From Thioclava atlantica (GTDB lineage: Bacteria; Pseudomonadota; Alphaproteobacteria; Rhodobacterales; Rhodobacteraceae), in the NCBI RefSeq assembly GCF_000737065.1, contig NZ_AQRC01000003.1, positions 276,376-340,375 on the forward strand: DNA of 64,000 nt, in the 5' to 3' direction. The notes beneath the pieces were generated by a model. That model was not told where the DNA came from. It was given only the letters and a program-made list of their open reading frames with translations, and searched no databases. Positions 15,919-26,256 of the stretch are shown here, in pieces. How positions within the stretch are numbered: the stretch's first letter is position 1; every line of letters starts with the position of its first letter. The translations under genes were made by a program, and so were the position numbers.

Positions 15919-18900
15919 ATGACGATGGACAAGACTTTCGACGCCGCCGCCGCCGAGCCGCGGATCTACGCGAAATGGGAAGAGGCCGGAGCCTTCAAGG
16001 CCGGCGCGAATGCCTCGCGCGACGAGACCTTCTGCGTGATGATCCCGCCGCCCAACGTCACGGGCGCGCTGCATGTGGGCCATGCCTTCAACAACACGAT
16101 CCAGGATATTCTCGTGCGCTGGCACCGGATGCGCGGCTTCGACACGCTCTGGCAGCCGGGTCAGGACCATGCGGGCATTGCGACCCAGCTGATGGTGGAA
16201 AAGGAACTGGCCAAGACCCAGCAGCCCAAGCGCACCGAATTGGGCCGCGAGAAATTCCTCGAGAAGGTCTGGGAATGGAAGGGCCAGTATGGCTCGACCA
16301 TCATCAACCAGCTCAAGCGGCTAGGGAGTTCCTGCGACTGGTCGCGCAACGCCTTCACCATGTCGGGCGCGCCCGGCGCGCCTGAGGGCAATGAAGGCAA
16401 TTTCCATGACGCTGTGATCAAGGTCTTCGTCGACATGTACGAGAAGGGCCTGATCTATCGCGGCAAGCGGCTGGTGAACTGGGACCCCCATTTCGAGACC
16501 GCGATTTCCGACCTTGAAGTCGAGAATATCGAGGTCGCCGGCCACATGTGGCACTTCAAATACCCGCTCGCGGGGGGCGAGACCTATATCTACCGCGAGA
16601 AGGACGAGGACGGGAACGTCATCCTCGAAGAGGAGCGCGACTATATCTCGATCGCGACCACCCGCCCCGAGACGATGCTGGGCGACGGTGCGGTGGCGGT
16701 GCATCCCTCGGACGCGCGTTACGCGCCGATCGTGGGCAAGCTCTGCGAGATCCCGGTGGGCCCGAAGGAGCATCGCCGTCTCATCCCGATCATCACCGAC
16801 CAATACCCGGACCCGAATTTCGGCTCGGGCGCGGTCAAGATCACCGGGGCGCATGACTTCAACGACTACATGGTCGCGAAGCGGGGCGGCATCCCGATGT
16901 ATCGCCTGATGGACACCAGGGGCGCGATGCGCGCGGACGGGTTGTCCTACGAGGAATGCGCGGCGCGCGCGATGGAGATCTCGCGCGGGGCGGAATTTAC
17001 CGAAGCCGAGATCGACAGCCTGAATCTCGTGCCCGAGGAGCTGCGCGGGCTCGACCGGTTCGAGGCGCGCGAAGCGGTGGTGCGCCAGATCACCGAAGAA
17101 GGACTGGCGGTGATGATCGCCAATCCGAAGGCGGAAGACGAAGGCGAGCCGGCCGAGATCCCCTATGTCGAGAGCAAGCCGATCATGCAGCCCTTCGGCG
17201 ACCGCTCGAAGGTCGTGATCGAACCGATGCTGACCGACCAGTGGTTCGTCGATGCCGAGAAGATCGTGGGCAAGGCGCTCGACGCGGTGCGCAAGGGCGA
17301 CACGGTGATCCTGCCCGAGGCGGGCGAGAAAACCTATTACCACTGGCTGGAGAATATCGAGCCGTGGTGCATCTCGCGCCAGCTCTGGTGGGGCCACCAG
17401 ATCCCGGTCTGGTACGGTCTCGACATGGAAGCGCCTGATTTCCGCGATGACGAGGGCGACGGGACGATCGACCTGGTGGAGATGGGCCGGCTGCTCGTCG
17501 AGACCAAGATGGTGCATCGTGACGACCGCTATCACTGCGCGGCGGATTTCGAGTCGGTGACCGGCTGGTTCAAGGCGGCGAATGCCGCGCTGCCGACGCC
17601 GCTCAACGCGGCGCGGATCGTCGAGGTGGCCGACCGTCATGCCGCGATCGAGGCACTGGCCGCGAGCCTTGCGCAATACGAGATGACCGAGGACCCGACG
17701 CAGCTGATCTACCCGGTCTGGCGCGATGCGGATGTGCTCGACACCTGGTTCAGCTCGGGCCTCTGGCCGATCGGCACGCTCGGCTGGCCCGAGGACACGC
17801 AGGAGATGCGCAAGTATTTCCCGACCGATGTTCTGGTGACCGGCTTCGACATCCTGTTCTTCTGGGTGGCGCGGATGATGATGATGCAACTGGCCGTGAT
17901 GGATCAGGTGCCCTTCCACACCGTCTACCTGCACCAGCTCGTGCGCGACGAGAAGGGCAAGAAGATGTCGAAGACGGCGGGCAACGTGATCGATCCGCTC
18001 ACGATCATCGACGAATACGGCGCGGATGCGCTGCGCTTCACCAATACCGCGATGGCGGCTCTGGGTGGCGTGCTGAAACTGAGCGAAGAGCGTATCAAGG
18101 GCTATCGCAACTTCGGCACGAAGATCTGGAACGCCACGCGCTTCGCCGAGATGAACGGCGTGTTCGAAGGCCCCGTGGTCACCGAGATCCCGCAGCCCAC
18201 GCATACCGTGAACCGCTGGATCATCGGCGAGACCGCGAAAGTGCGCGAACTGGTTGACGAAGCCTTCGTCGCCTACCGCTTCAACGACGCGGCACTTGGC
18301 CTTTACGGCTTCGTCTGGGGCAAGGTCTGCGACTGGTATGTGGAATTCGCCAAGCCCCTCTTCGATGGCGAACACGCGGAAGAAACCCGCGCCACGATGC
18401 GGTGGGTGCTCGATCAGTGCTATACGCTGCTGCACCCGATCATGCCCTTCATCACCGAGGAGCTGTGGGAGCTGACCGCGCCGCAGGGCGACCGCACCAA
18501 GATGCTCGTTCATGCCGACTGGCCGAGCTACACGGCTGCAGATCTGGTCGACGAGGCGGCCGATCGCGAGATGAACTGGGTGATCGACCTGATCGACGCC
18601 ATCCGCTCGAGCCGCACCCAGATGGGCGTCCCGGTCGGGCTGAAACTCCCGATGGTCCTGGCAGAGGCGGACGACGCCGCACGCGCCGCGCTCGCCAATA
18701 ACGAGGCGCTGATCTTCCGCCTCGCGCGGGTCGAGAGCATCACCGAGGCAGCCGTGCCGAAAGGGGCGATCTCGATCCCGGCGCAGGGCGCGCTTTTCGG
18801 GCTGCCGCTCGAAGGGGTGATCGACATCGGCAAGGAGAAGGCACGTCTGGAAAAGGCGCTCGGCAAGATGGAAAAGGAAATCGGCGGCATGAAGGGCCGG

Positions 18901-19032
18901 CTGAACAATCCGAAATTCATCGAGAACGCCGATCCCGAGGTCGTGGTGGAAACCCGCGAGAACCTCGCCCGCGCCGAGGAAGAGGCCGAGAAGGTCCGTC
19001 AGGCCGTGGCGCGTCTGGCCGAGCTGGGCTGA
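15919..19032 (+). CDS. valS: Valyl-tRNA synthetase
   Basis: This class I synthetase of about 1037 residues charges tRNA-Val. The HIGH-type motif appears in [18 protein letters not shown], the KMSKS-type motif in [13 protein letters not shown], the editing domain in [18 protein letters not shown], and the C-terminal coiled coil in [19 protein letters not shown]. It is somewhat long for the family because of an insert after the [10 protein letters not shown] block, common in Alphaproteobacteria. An ATG at 15910 is in frame, but AAGG touches it directly; the ATG at 15919 has better spacing. Confidence 0.97.
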   Translation: MTMDKTFDAAAAEPRIYAKWEEAGAFKAGANASRDETFCVMIPPPNVTGALHVGHAFNNTIQDILVRWHRMRGFDTLWQPGQDHAGIATQLMVEKELAKTQQPKRTELGREKFLEKVWEWKGQYGSTIINQLKRLGSSCDWSRNAFTMSGAPGAPEGNEGNFHDAVIKVFVDMYEKGLIYRGKRLVNWDPHFETAISDLEVENIEVAGHMWHFKYPLAGGETYIYREKDEDGNVILEEERDYISIATTRPETMLGDGAVAVHPSDARYAPIVGKLCEIPVGPKEHRRLIPIITDQYPDPNFGSGAVKITGAHDFNDYMVAKRGGIPMYRLMDTRGAMRADGLSYEECAARAMEISRGAEFTEAEIDSLNLVPEELRGLDRFEAREAVVRQITEEGLAVMIANPKAEDEGEPAEIPYVESKPIMQPFGDRSKVVIEPMLTDQWFVDAEKIVGKALDAVRKGDTVILPEAGEKTYYHWLENIEPWCISRQLWWGHQIPVWYGLDMEAPDFRDDEGDGTIDLVEMGRLLVETKMVHRDDRYHCAADFESVTGWFKAANAALPTPLNAARIVEVADRHAAIEALAASLAQYEMTEDPTQLIYPVWRDADVLDTWFSSGLWPIGTLGWPEDTQEMRKYFPTDVLVTGFDILFFWVARMMMMQLAVMDQVPFHTVYLHQLVRDEKGKKMSKTAGNVIDPLTIIDEYGADALRFTNTAMAALGGVLKLSEERIKGYRNFGTKIWNATRFAEMNGVFEGPVVTEIPQPTHTVNRWIIGETAKVRELVDEAFVAYRFNDAALGLYGFVWGKVCDWYVEFAKPLFDGEHAEETRATMRWVLDQCYTLLHPIMPFITEELWELTAPQGDRTKMLVHADWPSYTAADLVDEAADREMNWVIDLIDAIRSSRTQMGVPVGLKLPMVLAEADDAARAALANNEALIFRLARVESITEAAVPKGAISIPAQGALFGLPLEGVIDIGKEKARLEKALGKMEKEIGGMKGRLNNPKFIENADPEVVVETRENLARAEEEAEKVRQAVARLAELG

Positions 19033-19053
19033 CACAATACCATTTCGAAAAAG

Positions 19054-19086
19054 AACGGCCCGGGGCGACAAGCCTCGGGCCGTTTT
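19054..19086 (+). terminator. Intrinsic terminator of valS
   Basis: AACGGCCCG (19054-19062) pairs with CGGGCCGTT (19076-19084), then TT continues. It lies 22 nt after the valS stop and just before the convergent carrier gene. Confidence 0.85.
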
Positions 19087-19089
19087 CGT

Positions 19090-20385
19090 TCAGTGTGAGG
19101 TTTCCTTCATCGTGTAAGCCACACCCGAGGCCACGACGCAGATCCCAGCATAGAGGATCAGCACCGCCTCGGGACCCAACACCGCGAGCCCCGAGCTTGC
19201 TGCGCCGAAGGCCAGCAGCATCACCCCCACCGTCGTGTTCGAGACCGCCGTATAGGCCGCGCGGTTGTCCTTGGGCGACATGTCGACGAGATAGGTCGCC
19301 CGCCCCAGACGCACGCCCTGATAGCCGATCATCAGCCCGAAGAGCGCGACCGGCGCGGCCCAGATCGTCCCCATCAGTCCGAAAAGATCGAACAGCACCG
19401 CGAACGACAGGAAGACCGCTCCGACGAGCCCCGTGAATATCAACACCCTGCGCGAGGACCGGTCGGCCAGCCGTCCCCAGATATAGGAACTGACCAGCGA
19501 GGCCAGCGCCGAGGCCAGGACCATCGCGCCCAACGCCCCGAACCGGTCGTCGCCCGCCTGCGTCGCGAGCAGCACGATATAGGGCGGCGCCAGCGCGGTC
19601 GGCAGCAGCAGGACCCGCGCGATCACGAATTTTCCCAGATCCCGGTCGCGCCACAAAAGCGCAAGCTCGCGCAGCGCGATCCCCTGGCCATCCTCGCCGG
19701 GCTGGTCCTCTTCGCGCAGGGTCGAAAAGACCAGCGCCGCTCCGATCCAGAGCAGCGCGGCAAGCGAGATCGCCCCGATGACGAGGCTCATCCGCTCCAC
19801 GACCCCCGTCATCAGGATCAGCGCGAACAGGATCACCCCACCGGCCGAGATCGTGGTGGCGACGCCCGTCGAGGTGCCGCGCCGCGCCCGGTCCACGGTC
19901 TTGCCCAGAACGTCCTTGTAGCTCACCGAACTGACCGAACGCGCCACCGCCAGAACGGCCAGCGCCGCGAGCATCGCAAGCCCTGCGCCCATCCCCTGCA
20001 TCGTGATCGCGATCCCGACGATCGCGGCCGCGGCCAGGCCCTGCCCGAGACTGCCCGCAGCCCAGGCCCATTTGCGCTGCGGCATCTTGCGGATATGCGG
20101 CGCGGTGAAAAGCTGCGGCAGGAGAGAGCCCGCCTCGCGCACCGGCACCAGCCAGCTCACCAGCGCGGCAGGCGCGCCGACCGCCTGCATCAGCCAGCTC
20201 AGCACCAGTTTCGGGTCGATCAGCCCGTCGGCGAGCTTCGTCATCGAGATCGAGGCGACATGGCGCAGGAAATTCGCGGGCTCGTGGCGCGCGGCCCCGT
20301 CGCTGAGTTCCTTCGTTCCCCCGCGCCGGTCCCCGGTCAGCGCCTGAAAGACGGTCGTGGCGAAGGAAGGGTCGCTGGCGCTCAT
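19090..20385 (-). CDS. MFS transporter
   Basis: The 431-aa protein has about twelve hydrophobic segments in two halves. It has MFS-type loops: IRKMPQRKWAWAAGS between early helices, and SYIWGRLADRSSRRVL, the typical G-x-L-A-D-R-x-x-R loop, between TM8 and TM9. An N-terminal soluble stretch of about 40 residues precedes TM1. Substrate is not predictable. It is divergent from the HisC-like aminotransferase with 116 bp between. Confidence 0.85.
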   Translation of the reverse strand: MSASDPSFATTVFQALTGDRRGGTKELSDGAARHEPANFLRHVASISMTKLADGLIDPKLVLSWLMQAVGAPAALVSWLVPVREAGSLLPQLFTAPHIRKMPQRKWAWAAGSLGQGLAAAAIVGIAITMQGMGAGLAMLAALAVLAVARSVSSVSYKDVLGKTVDRARRGTSTGVATTISAGGVILFALILMTGVVERMSLVIGAISLAALLWIGAALVFSTLREEDQPGEDGQGIALRELALLWRDRDLGKFVIARVLLLPTALAPPYIVLLATQAGDDRFGALGAMVLASALASLVSSYIWGRLADRSSRRVLIFTGLVGAVFLSFAVLFDLFGLMGTIWAAPVALFGLMIGYQGVRLGRATYLVDMSPKDNRAAYTAVSNTTVGVMLLAFGAASSGLAVLGPEAVLILYAGICVVASGVAYTMKETSH

Positions 20386-20501
20386 CGGCTGGCTTTCCGC
20401 ATGGTGACATTTCGAAGGCTAACGCCTAACAAGCTCACCTGCCAGCGCAGGGTTCCGCAAGCCCCTTGCCGCAAACCCGCTTTGGCCTTACGCCTTGTGC
20501 C

Positions 20502-21620
20502 ATGACCGGACCTCGCTACACGAAACTCGTCGACAGCCTGCCCGCCACCGTGCCCTTCGTCGGCCCGGAGGACCAGGAACGCAATGCCGGACGCCCCTTC
20601 GCGGCACGGCTCGGGGCGAATGAGAACGGCTTCGGCCCCTCTCCCCGCGCGATCGCGGCGATGGCGGCTGCGGCGGGCGAGGTCTGGAAATATGGCGATT
20701 CCACCAGCCACGACCTGCGCGCCGCTCTCGCCGCCCATCATGGCGTCGGGATCGAGAACGTATTGGTGGGCGAAGGGATCGACGGACTTCTGGGCTATCT
20801 CTGCCGCTTGGTGATCGAGCCGGCCGATGCGGTGGTCACCTCGGAAGGGGCCTATCCGACCTTCAACTACCATGTCGCGGGCTTCGGCGGCGTGCTGCAC
20901 AAGGTTCCCTACAAGGATGACCGTGAAGACCCGCAGGCGCTGATCGCGAAGGCGGCCGAGGTCGGCGCGAAGCTCGTCTATCTCTCGAACCCCGACAACC
21001 CGATGGGCACCTGGCATGACCGCGCCACCGTCGAGGCGATGATCGCCGCCGTGCCCGAGGGCACGCTGATGGTTCTGGACGAGGCCTATGTCGAGTTCGC
21101 CCCCGAAGGGACCGAGGCGCGCATCGACGCCGATGACCCGCGGGTGATCCGGATGCGCACCTTCTCGAAGGCGCATGGCATGGCGGGTGCGCGGGTGGGT
21201 TATGCCCTTGGTGCGCCCGGGCTGATTGCCGCCTTCGACAAGATCCGCAATCATTTCGGGATGTGCCGGATTTCCCAGGCCGGCGCGCTCGCCGCGCTCG
21301 AGGACCGCACCTGGCAGGCCTATATGCGCCTGCTCGTCGCCGGTGCGCGCGAACGGATCGGCGAGATCGCGGAAGCGAACGGTCTGCAGGCCCTGCCCTC
21401 GGCCACGAATTTCGTCGCGATCGACTGCGGGGCGGACGGCGATTTCGCGCGCGCCGTTCTGCGCGAACTGGGCGAACTTGGCGTGTTCGTCCGGATGCCT
21501 TTCATCGCTCCTCAGGATCGCTGCATCCGGGTCTCGGTCGGCCCGGAGACCGAGCTCGAGGCGTTTGCCGAAGCGCTTCCCAAGGCGCTGGCATCGGCCC
21601 GCGCCGGACAGTCGCGATAG
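20502..21620 (+). CDS. PLP-dependent aminotransferase, histidinol-phosphate aminotransferase-like
   Basis: This 372-aa fold-type I aminotransferase has RLGANENGFGPSPRA, the N-terminal substrate loop of HisC-like enzymes, YLSNPDNPMGTWH, VLDEAYVEFAPEG and the PLP-lysine in RMRTFSKAHGMAGARVGYALG. HisC acts in histidine synthesis, but many Rhodobacterales paralogues of this type are broad aromatic or imidazole aminotransferases, and no his genes are nearby. ATG 20502 is used; a TTG 36 nt upstream is the only longer option. No good ribosome-binding site is visible. Confidence 0.88.
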   Translation: MTGPRYTKLVDSLPATVPFVGPEDQERNAGRPFAARLGANENGFGPSPRAIAAMAAAAGEVWKYGDSTSHDLRAALAAHHGVGIENVLVGEGIDGLLGYLCRLVIEPADAVVTSEGAYPTFNYHVAGFGGVLHKVPYKDDREDPQALIAKAAEVGAKLVYLSNPDNPMGTWHDRATVEAMIAAVPEGTLMVLDEAYVEFAPEGTEARIDADDPRVIRMRTFSKAHGMAGARVGYALGAPGLIAAFDKIRNHFGMCRISQAGALAALEDRTWQAYMRLLVAGARERIGEIAEANGLQALPSATNFVAIDCGADGDFARAVLRELGELGVFVRMPFIAPQDRCIRVSVGPETELEAFAEALPKALASARAGQSR

Positions 21621-21768
21621 ACGCCCCAGACGGCCCCCTTCCTCGCGACGCGCACATTTCCGCTCAAGCCATGGGCAGGAAAGGGCCGCTCCGGCCCGAT
21701 CTCCCGGTTTGGTGAGTTGAAGCGCGGCAAAGGCAGGCGCATCTTTCCAGCGTGAACAGGAGGAGCCC

Positions 21769-21975
21769 ATGAGCCGCAAGTCCCGCAACCGCCGCATGGC
21801 GATGCTCAGCCCGCTGGCCTTTGCCCTGACCTTCGGCGCCTATGCCGGATCGGGTTCGATCACCCGCGACCCGCGCGTCTCGTCGCCACAAGAGGAAACG
21901 CCGAGGATCTCGCGCGAGGCGCGCGAAGAGGTGAACTGGCTCACCGACTGGATCGAGCGTCACGGTCAGGCCTGA
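21769..21975 (+). CDS. Small hypothetical protein with an N-terminal hydrophobic anchor
   Basis: The 68-aa protein starts with a basic region (MSRKSRNRRMAM), a hydrophobic stretch (LSPLAFALTFGAYAG) that could be a signal anchor, and a polar tail ending in REEVNWLTDWIERHGQA. AGGAGG lies 6 nt before the ATG, strong support that it is translated. The last 10 nt overlap the end of the convergent aminotransferase gene. Function is unknown. Confidence 0.68.
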   Translation: MSRKSRNRRMAMLSPLAFALTFGAYAGSGSITRDPRVSSPQEETPRISREAREEVNWLTDWIERHGQA

Positions 21976-23177
21976 CCCGCGCCTCTCGCGACTGCGGCCG
22001 CCGCCGCCGCGAGCCCACCCTGACCATGCGGGATCGCGAGCGCCTGCATCCCGGCTTCCATCGTCGCAAGAGCGCCCAACGTCATATGCGCGTTCACATG
22101 GCCCATATGCGCCACGCGCAGGAAATCTCCGGCTTCGGGCGTTCCGGGTTCGGCCATGCCAAGCCCGATCCCCAGCGTCACCCCGGCCTGGGTCTCGAGC
22201 CAACCGCGCAACCTCTGCGCCCCGCCTGCGCCGATCCGCGCCGCGGTGACCGAATGGGCGCGATGTGCCGGATCGGCGATGTTGAGCGCGATATCGCCCT
22301 CCTTCCCCCAGGTTTCGAAGGCCGCCCAGACGGCACGCGCGAGCGTCGCGTGACGGGTCCAGACATGCTCGAGCCCCTCTTCCTCGAGGATCATCTTGAG
22401 CGCCTCGTCGAGCCCGAACAGATGATGCGTGGGCGAGGTGCCGCCGAAATACTGGTAGACGAGTTCCGGGAAAGCCCGAGGCTGCCAGTTCCAGTAGGGA
22501 GTGACGAGATCGGCCTTGCGGTTCGCCTCGAGCGCCCTGTCGGAAAACCACACGAAACCCAGACCCGGCGGCGTCATCAGCCCCTTCTGGCTCGCGGCGA
22601 CCATGACATCCGCGCCCCAGTCGTCCATCCGGAATTCGTCGCAGCCCAGCGACGCGATGCAATCGACCATCAGCAGCGCGGGATGCCCCGCCGCGTCGAT
22701 CGCCGCGCGGACCGCAGCCACGTCATTGCGCACCGAAGTCGCGGTATCGACATGGGTAAGCAGGACCGCCTTGATCTCGTGCCGAGGATCCGCGCGCAGC
22801 GCCGCCTCGACGCGCGCGGGATCGGCCGGCGCCTTGAGCCCGAAATCGAGCCGCTCCACCTCGACGCCCATCGCGGCGCAACTCAGCGCCCAGATATTGC
22901 CGAACCGCCCCGTCACCAGCCCGAGGGCCTTGTCGCCCCGCGAGAAGACATTGGCGATCGAAGCCTCCCAGGCGCCGTGCCCGTTCGCGATGTAGATCGC
23001 GACATGGCTCGAGGACAGCGCGACCCTGCGCAGGTTCGACGCGACGCGTGCGGCGATCTCCTCGATCTCACCCTCGTAGATATTGGGAGCGGGCCTGTGC
23101 ATCGCAGCGAGCACCCGGTCGGGCATCGTCGAGGGGCCGGGAATGGCGAGGTAGGGACGCCCCTGGGCAAGGCTCAT
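21966..23177 (-). CDS. Class V aminotransferase, alanine/serine-glyoxylate aminotransferase family
   Basis: This 403-aa PLP enzyme has the SGAT/AGAT pattern: YLAIPGPSTMPDRVLAAMHRP at the N-terminus, IANGHGAWEASIANVFSRGD, LLTHVDTATSVRNDV, the PLP-binding MVDCIASLGCDEFRMDDWGADVMVAASQKGLMTPPGLGF (Lys in SQKG) and FGGTSPTHHLFGLDEAL. It transfers an amino group from serine or alanine to glyoxylate, in photorespiration-like or serine-cycle metabolism. The exact donor is not resolvable. No cofactor residue appears missing. Confidence 0.9.
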   Translation of the reverse strand: MSLAQGRPYLAIPGPSTMPDRVLAAMHRPAPNIYEGEIEEIAARVASNLRRVALSSSHVAIYIANGHGAWEASIANVFSRGDKALGLVTGRFGNIWALSCAAMGVEVERLDFGLKAPADPARVEAALRADPRHEIKAVLLTHVDTATSVRNDVAAVRAAIDAAGHPALLMVDCIASLGCDEFRMDDWGADVMVAASQKGLMTPPGLGFVWFSDRALEANRKADLVTPYWNWQPRAFPELVYQYFGGTSPTHHLFGLDEALKMILEEEGLEHVWTRHATLARAVWAAFETWGKEGDIALNIADPAHRAHSVTAARIGAGGAQRLRGWLETQAGVTLGIGLGMAEPGTPEAGDFLRVAHMGHVNAHMTLGALATMEAGMQALAIPHGQGGLAAAAAAVARGAGQA

Positions 23178-23320
23178 CTGGGATCTCCGTCAAGCTGAAC
23201 GGACAATCGGTAATCCGCCCACCCCGCTGCGTCAATTGCCGCTGCGCTTGCACGCCCCCCCTCACTCGCGTTAAGGCGGGGGCTGACCCGCGCGCAAGGC
23301 GCTCAACGTGACGAAAGCTC

Positions 23321-25069
23321 GTGGCAAAGACTCCCGATCCATATGACTCCCGACGGCTCTTCTCCCGCATGTGGCGCGACTACCTGCATGTGCACTGGCC
23401 GTGGGTCATTGTCGCGGCCCTGCTTCTGGTGGTCGAAGGCTCGACACTCGGCGCGCTGAGCTGGCTTCTGAAGCCACTTTTCGACAAGGTCTTCATCCAG
23501 GGGGAATCCAATCTCATCTGGTGGGTCGGCTTCGGGATCTTCGGGCTATTCCTGCTGCGCGCCGTGACCTCCGTGCTGTCGCGCACGGTGATGTCGAACG
23601 TGGCCTTCCGTACCTCGAGCGACATGCAGATCGACCTGCTGCGCCATGTGCTCCGGCTCGATCAGAAGTTCTACCAGGACTACTCGCCGGGTGCCTTGAT
23701 GGAACGGGTGCTCGGCGACACGCAAGCGCTTCAGGGGGTCTGGCAGACCTTCATTACCGGGGCGGGTCGAGACACGATCGCTCTGGTCTCGCTTTTCGCA
23801 GTGGCCATCTCGATCGATCCGATCTGGACGCTCGGCGCACTGATCGGCACCCCTCTGCTGATCCTGCCCACCAAGATGGCGCAGCGCTACATCCGCCGCA
23901 AGACACGCCAGATGCGCGAGGGCGCGTCCGACAGGGCAACCCGTCTCGACGAGGTCTTCCACGGCATCCTGGCCGTGAAACTCAACGGGATCGAAGAGTA
24001 CCAGACCTCGCGTTTCGACAAGCTCGTCCAGGAGCTCCGCAAGGCCCTCATCAAGACGGTCGCGGTTCAGGGCACGGTGCCCGCGATGATCGACATCATG
24101 ACCGGGCTCGGTTTTTTCATCGTGCTCGTCCTCGGCGGCCAGCAGATCCTGTCGGGCGAACGCTCGGTCGGTGAATTCATGTCCTTCTTCACGGCGATGG
24201 CGCTGGCGTTCCAGCCGTTGCGCCGGCTCGCGAACATGAGCGGAAGCTGGCAATCCGCCGCGACCAGCCTCGAGCGCGTCTATCGCATGTTCGACATGAA
24301 GCCCTCGATCTTCTCCCCTGCCCAGCCCGCGCCCGTTCCGGCCTCGACCCGGATCGAGCTCAAGGACGTGCATCTGCGCTACGGCGACAGGCCGGTGCTG
24401 CGGGGGCTGAGCTTCACCGCCGAGGCGGGACAGACCACGGCGCTCGTGGGCCCGTCGGGCGCGGGCAAGACCACCGTGTTCAATCTGCTCACCCGCCTTG
24501 TCGATCCCGACAGCGGCATCGTCTCGCTGGGGGGCACCCCTCTCCCGCAGCTCGATCTGGCCGATCTGCGGCGCCAATTCTCGACCGTCTCGCAAGATGC
24601 CGCCCTCTTTGATGAAACGATCCGCGAGAACGTCCTTCTCGGGCGCGACGACGTGCTGCCGAAGACGCTGCGCACCGCGCTCGAGGCGGCGCATGTCACC
24701 GAGTTCACGGATCTTCTGAGCGACGGGATCGACGCCCCGTCCGGCCCTCGCGGCTCGGCGCTCTCCGGCGGGCAGCGGCAACGGGTGGCGATCGCTCGCG
24801 CCGTTCTGCGCAACGCGCCGATCCTGCTGCTCGACGAGGCCACCTCGGCGCTCGATACCGTGTCCGAGGCGAAGGTCGCCGAGGCGCTGGCCCAGTTGAG
24901 CACCGGGCGCACGACGCTGGTGATCGCGCATCGCCTCTCGACCGTGCGCAACGCCGACAAGATCGTCGTCGTCGTCGAGGGCCGGGTCGTCGAGGAAGGC
25001 ACGCATGAGACGCTGCTGGCCCAGAACGGAGCCTATGCCGCGCTGTGCCGGATGCAGCTTCTCGACTGA
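23321..25069 (+). CDS. ABC transporter, fused permease and ATPase (MsbA-like exporter)
   Basis: The 582-aa half-transporter has six membrane helices in the first 320 residues and a C-terminal ATPase. Visible are Walker A GPSGAGKTT (about residue 377), the Q-loop FSTVSQDAALFDETIRENVLLG, the signature LSGGQRQR, Walker B ILLLDEATSALD and the H-loop VIAHRLSTVRNADKIVV. It resembles lipid or multidrug exporters that work as homodimers. The start is a GTG; no ATG precedes the first helix in frame. Substrate unknown. Confidence 0.92.
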   Translation: MAKTPDPYDSRRLFSRMWRDYLHVHWPWVIVAALLLVVEGSTLGALSWLLKPLFDKVFIQGESNLIWWVGFGIFGLFLLRAVTSVLSRTVMSNVAFRTSSDMQIDLLRHVLRLDQKFYQDYSPGALMERVLGDTQALQGVWQTFITGAGRDTIALVSLFAVAISIDPIWTLGALIGTPLLILPTKMAQRYIRRKTRQMREGASDRATRLDEVFHGILAVKLNGIEEYQTSRFDKLVQELRKALIKTVAVQGTVPAMIDIMTGLGFFIVLVLGGQQILSGERSVGEFMSFFTAMALAFQPLRRLANMSGSWQSAATSLERVYRMFDMKPSIFSPAQPAPVPASTRIELKDVHLRYGDRPVLRGLSFTAEAGQTTALVGPSGAGKTTVFNLLTRLVDPDSGIVSLGGTPLPQLDLADLRRQFSTVSQDAALFDETIRENVLLGRDDVLPKTLRTALEAAHVTEFTDLLSDGIDAPSGPRGSALSGGQRQRVAIARAVLRNAPILLLDEATSALDTVSEAKVAEALAQLSTGRTTLVIAHRLSTVRNADKIVVVVEGRVVEEGTHETLLAQNGAYAALCRMQLLD

Positions 25070-25120
25070 GGCTGACATCGGGCGGGGCGCGCCCTACATC
25101 CCTCGGGAAAGGAGTATTCC

Positions 25121-25852
25121 ATGGGCGAGCGTATCCTCTATGAAATCACCGGCTCCGAGCGGGAACATTTCCTGCAGGGGCTGGTCACCAACGATCTCCG
25201 CAAGCTGTCGCAAGGACTGGTCTATGCCGCGCTGCTGACGCCGCAGGGCAAGTACCTGGCGGATTTCTTTCTGCTCCAGCAGGGCGAGGCTATCGTGATC
25301 GACCTCGACGAGAGCATCGCCGAGCCCACGATCAAGCGGCTGTCGATGTACAAGCTGCGCGCCGATGTCGCGATCGCACCCTCCGATCTCAAGGTCTATC
25401 GCGGAACCGGTCCGGCTCCCGAAGGTGCGCTGCCCGACCCGCGCCATCCCGATCTGGGCTGGCGGCTCTATGGCGAAGGCTCGGGCGAAGACGGCACCGA
25501 CTGGGACGCGATCCGGGTGGCCCATTGCATCCCGCAAACCGGCATCGAACTGACGCCCGATACCTTCATTCTAGAGGCGGGGTTCGAACGGCTCGACGGC
25601 GTCGATTTCAGAAAGGGATGCTATGTCGGGCAGGAGGTCACCGCGCGGATGAAGCACAAGACGGAACTGCGCAAGGGGCTCGCGACCGTGCGCATCGAAG
25701 GGCCGGCGGAATGCGGCGCGGAGATCACCGTGGACGAGCGCAGGGTCGGCCAGCTCTTCACCCGAGCGGGGGACCGGGCCATCGCCTATCTCCGGTTCGA
25801 CCGCGCCGGGGGCGAGATGCGGGCCGGCGAGGCGCGTCTCACGATGTTATGA
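25121..25852 (+). CDS. ygfZ: YgfZ/GcvT-domain folate-binding protein
   Basis: The 243-aa protein has the YgfZ signature KGCYVGQE (around residue 167) in GVDFRKGCYVGQEVTARMKHKTELRKGL, and the GcvT-like N-terminus REHFLQGLVTNDLRKL. The conserved cysteine is the hallmark of YgfZ/IBA57 proteins, which use tetrahydrofolate to assist maturation or repair of certain Fe-S enzymes. GGAAAGGAG precedes the ATG, 51 nt after the ABC transporter gene, so co-transcription is likely. Confidence 0.92.
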   Translation: MGERILYEITGSEREHFLQGLVTNDLRKLSQGLVYAALLTPQGKYLADFFLLQQGEAIVIDLDESIAEPTIKRLSMYKLRADVAIAPSDLKVYRGTGPAPEGALPDPRHPDLGWRLYGEGSGEDGTDWDAIRVAHCIPQTGIELTPDTFILEAGFERLDGVDFRKGCYVGQEVTARMKHKTELRKGLATVRIEGPAECGAEITVDERRVGQLFTRAGDRAIAYLRFDRAGGEMRAGEARLTML

Positions 25853-26256
25853 CGCGACGAAACTTGTTTTCGGAAAATTGCAAGAGGCGGGCGTCAAGAA
25901 GTTGGCGCAGCGTGTTTCTCCAGAAACGGCCGGATGCGCGGGGCCCAATCGGTAGCGCCTTCGGTTTTCACGCATTGTGAATTTCGCAAGAATTTCCGTT
26001 ATTTCTCAAATATATAAGGCGACTTAGGAGCAACTTCTGCCCGCTCTCCTTCTGCCCCACCCCTTGAAAACGCCCCGAAGCTATCTAAGTGCTAGCGGAT
26101 CGTCGGGGGGCTCATTCGAGTTATGCAATGGGCAACAGAGGCGATATGCGTTAAACGCATGCCTGCCATGAGTTGGCGGCCATATCGAATCGGGGCGAAA
26201 GCACCATAGATGTCCCCCACGCCAGGAAACACAAGAGCAATAAAAAGGACGGAAGA
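25853..26256 (+). promoter_or_regulatory. 404-bp gene-free upstream region of the DUF6280-type gene
   Basis: No convincing coding frame is seen here. The stretch is AT-richer than its surroundings (for example 25976-26030) and ends in an AAGGACGGAAG ribosome-binding site. It contains a heat-shock-like promoter pattern, listed separately, about 170 nt before the gene, implying a long leader. A regulatory RNA in this gap is possible but unsupported. Confidence 0.4.
26061..26087 (+). promoter_or_regulatory. Candidate sigma-32-type (RpoH) promoter
   Basis: CCCTTGAA (26061-26068) and CTATCTA (26081-26087), separated by 12 nt, resemble heat-shock sigma promoters (CTTGAA with a C-rich ATNTA -10). 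The match is by eye; the spacing is on the short side, and no start site is known. Confidence 0.35.

Noticed and set aside
16321..19071. A 916-residue open frame antisense to valS
   Set aside because: GC-rich codon bias on the coding strand leaves the opposite strand open. The translation is low-complexity, rich in Arg, His and Asp, and matches no family; valS is certain.
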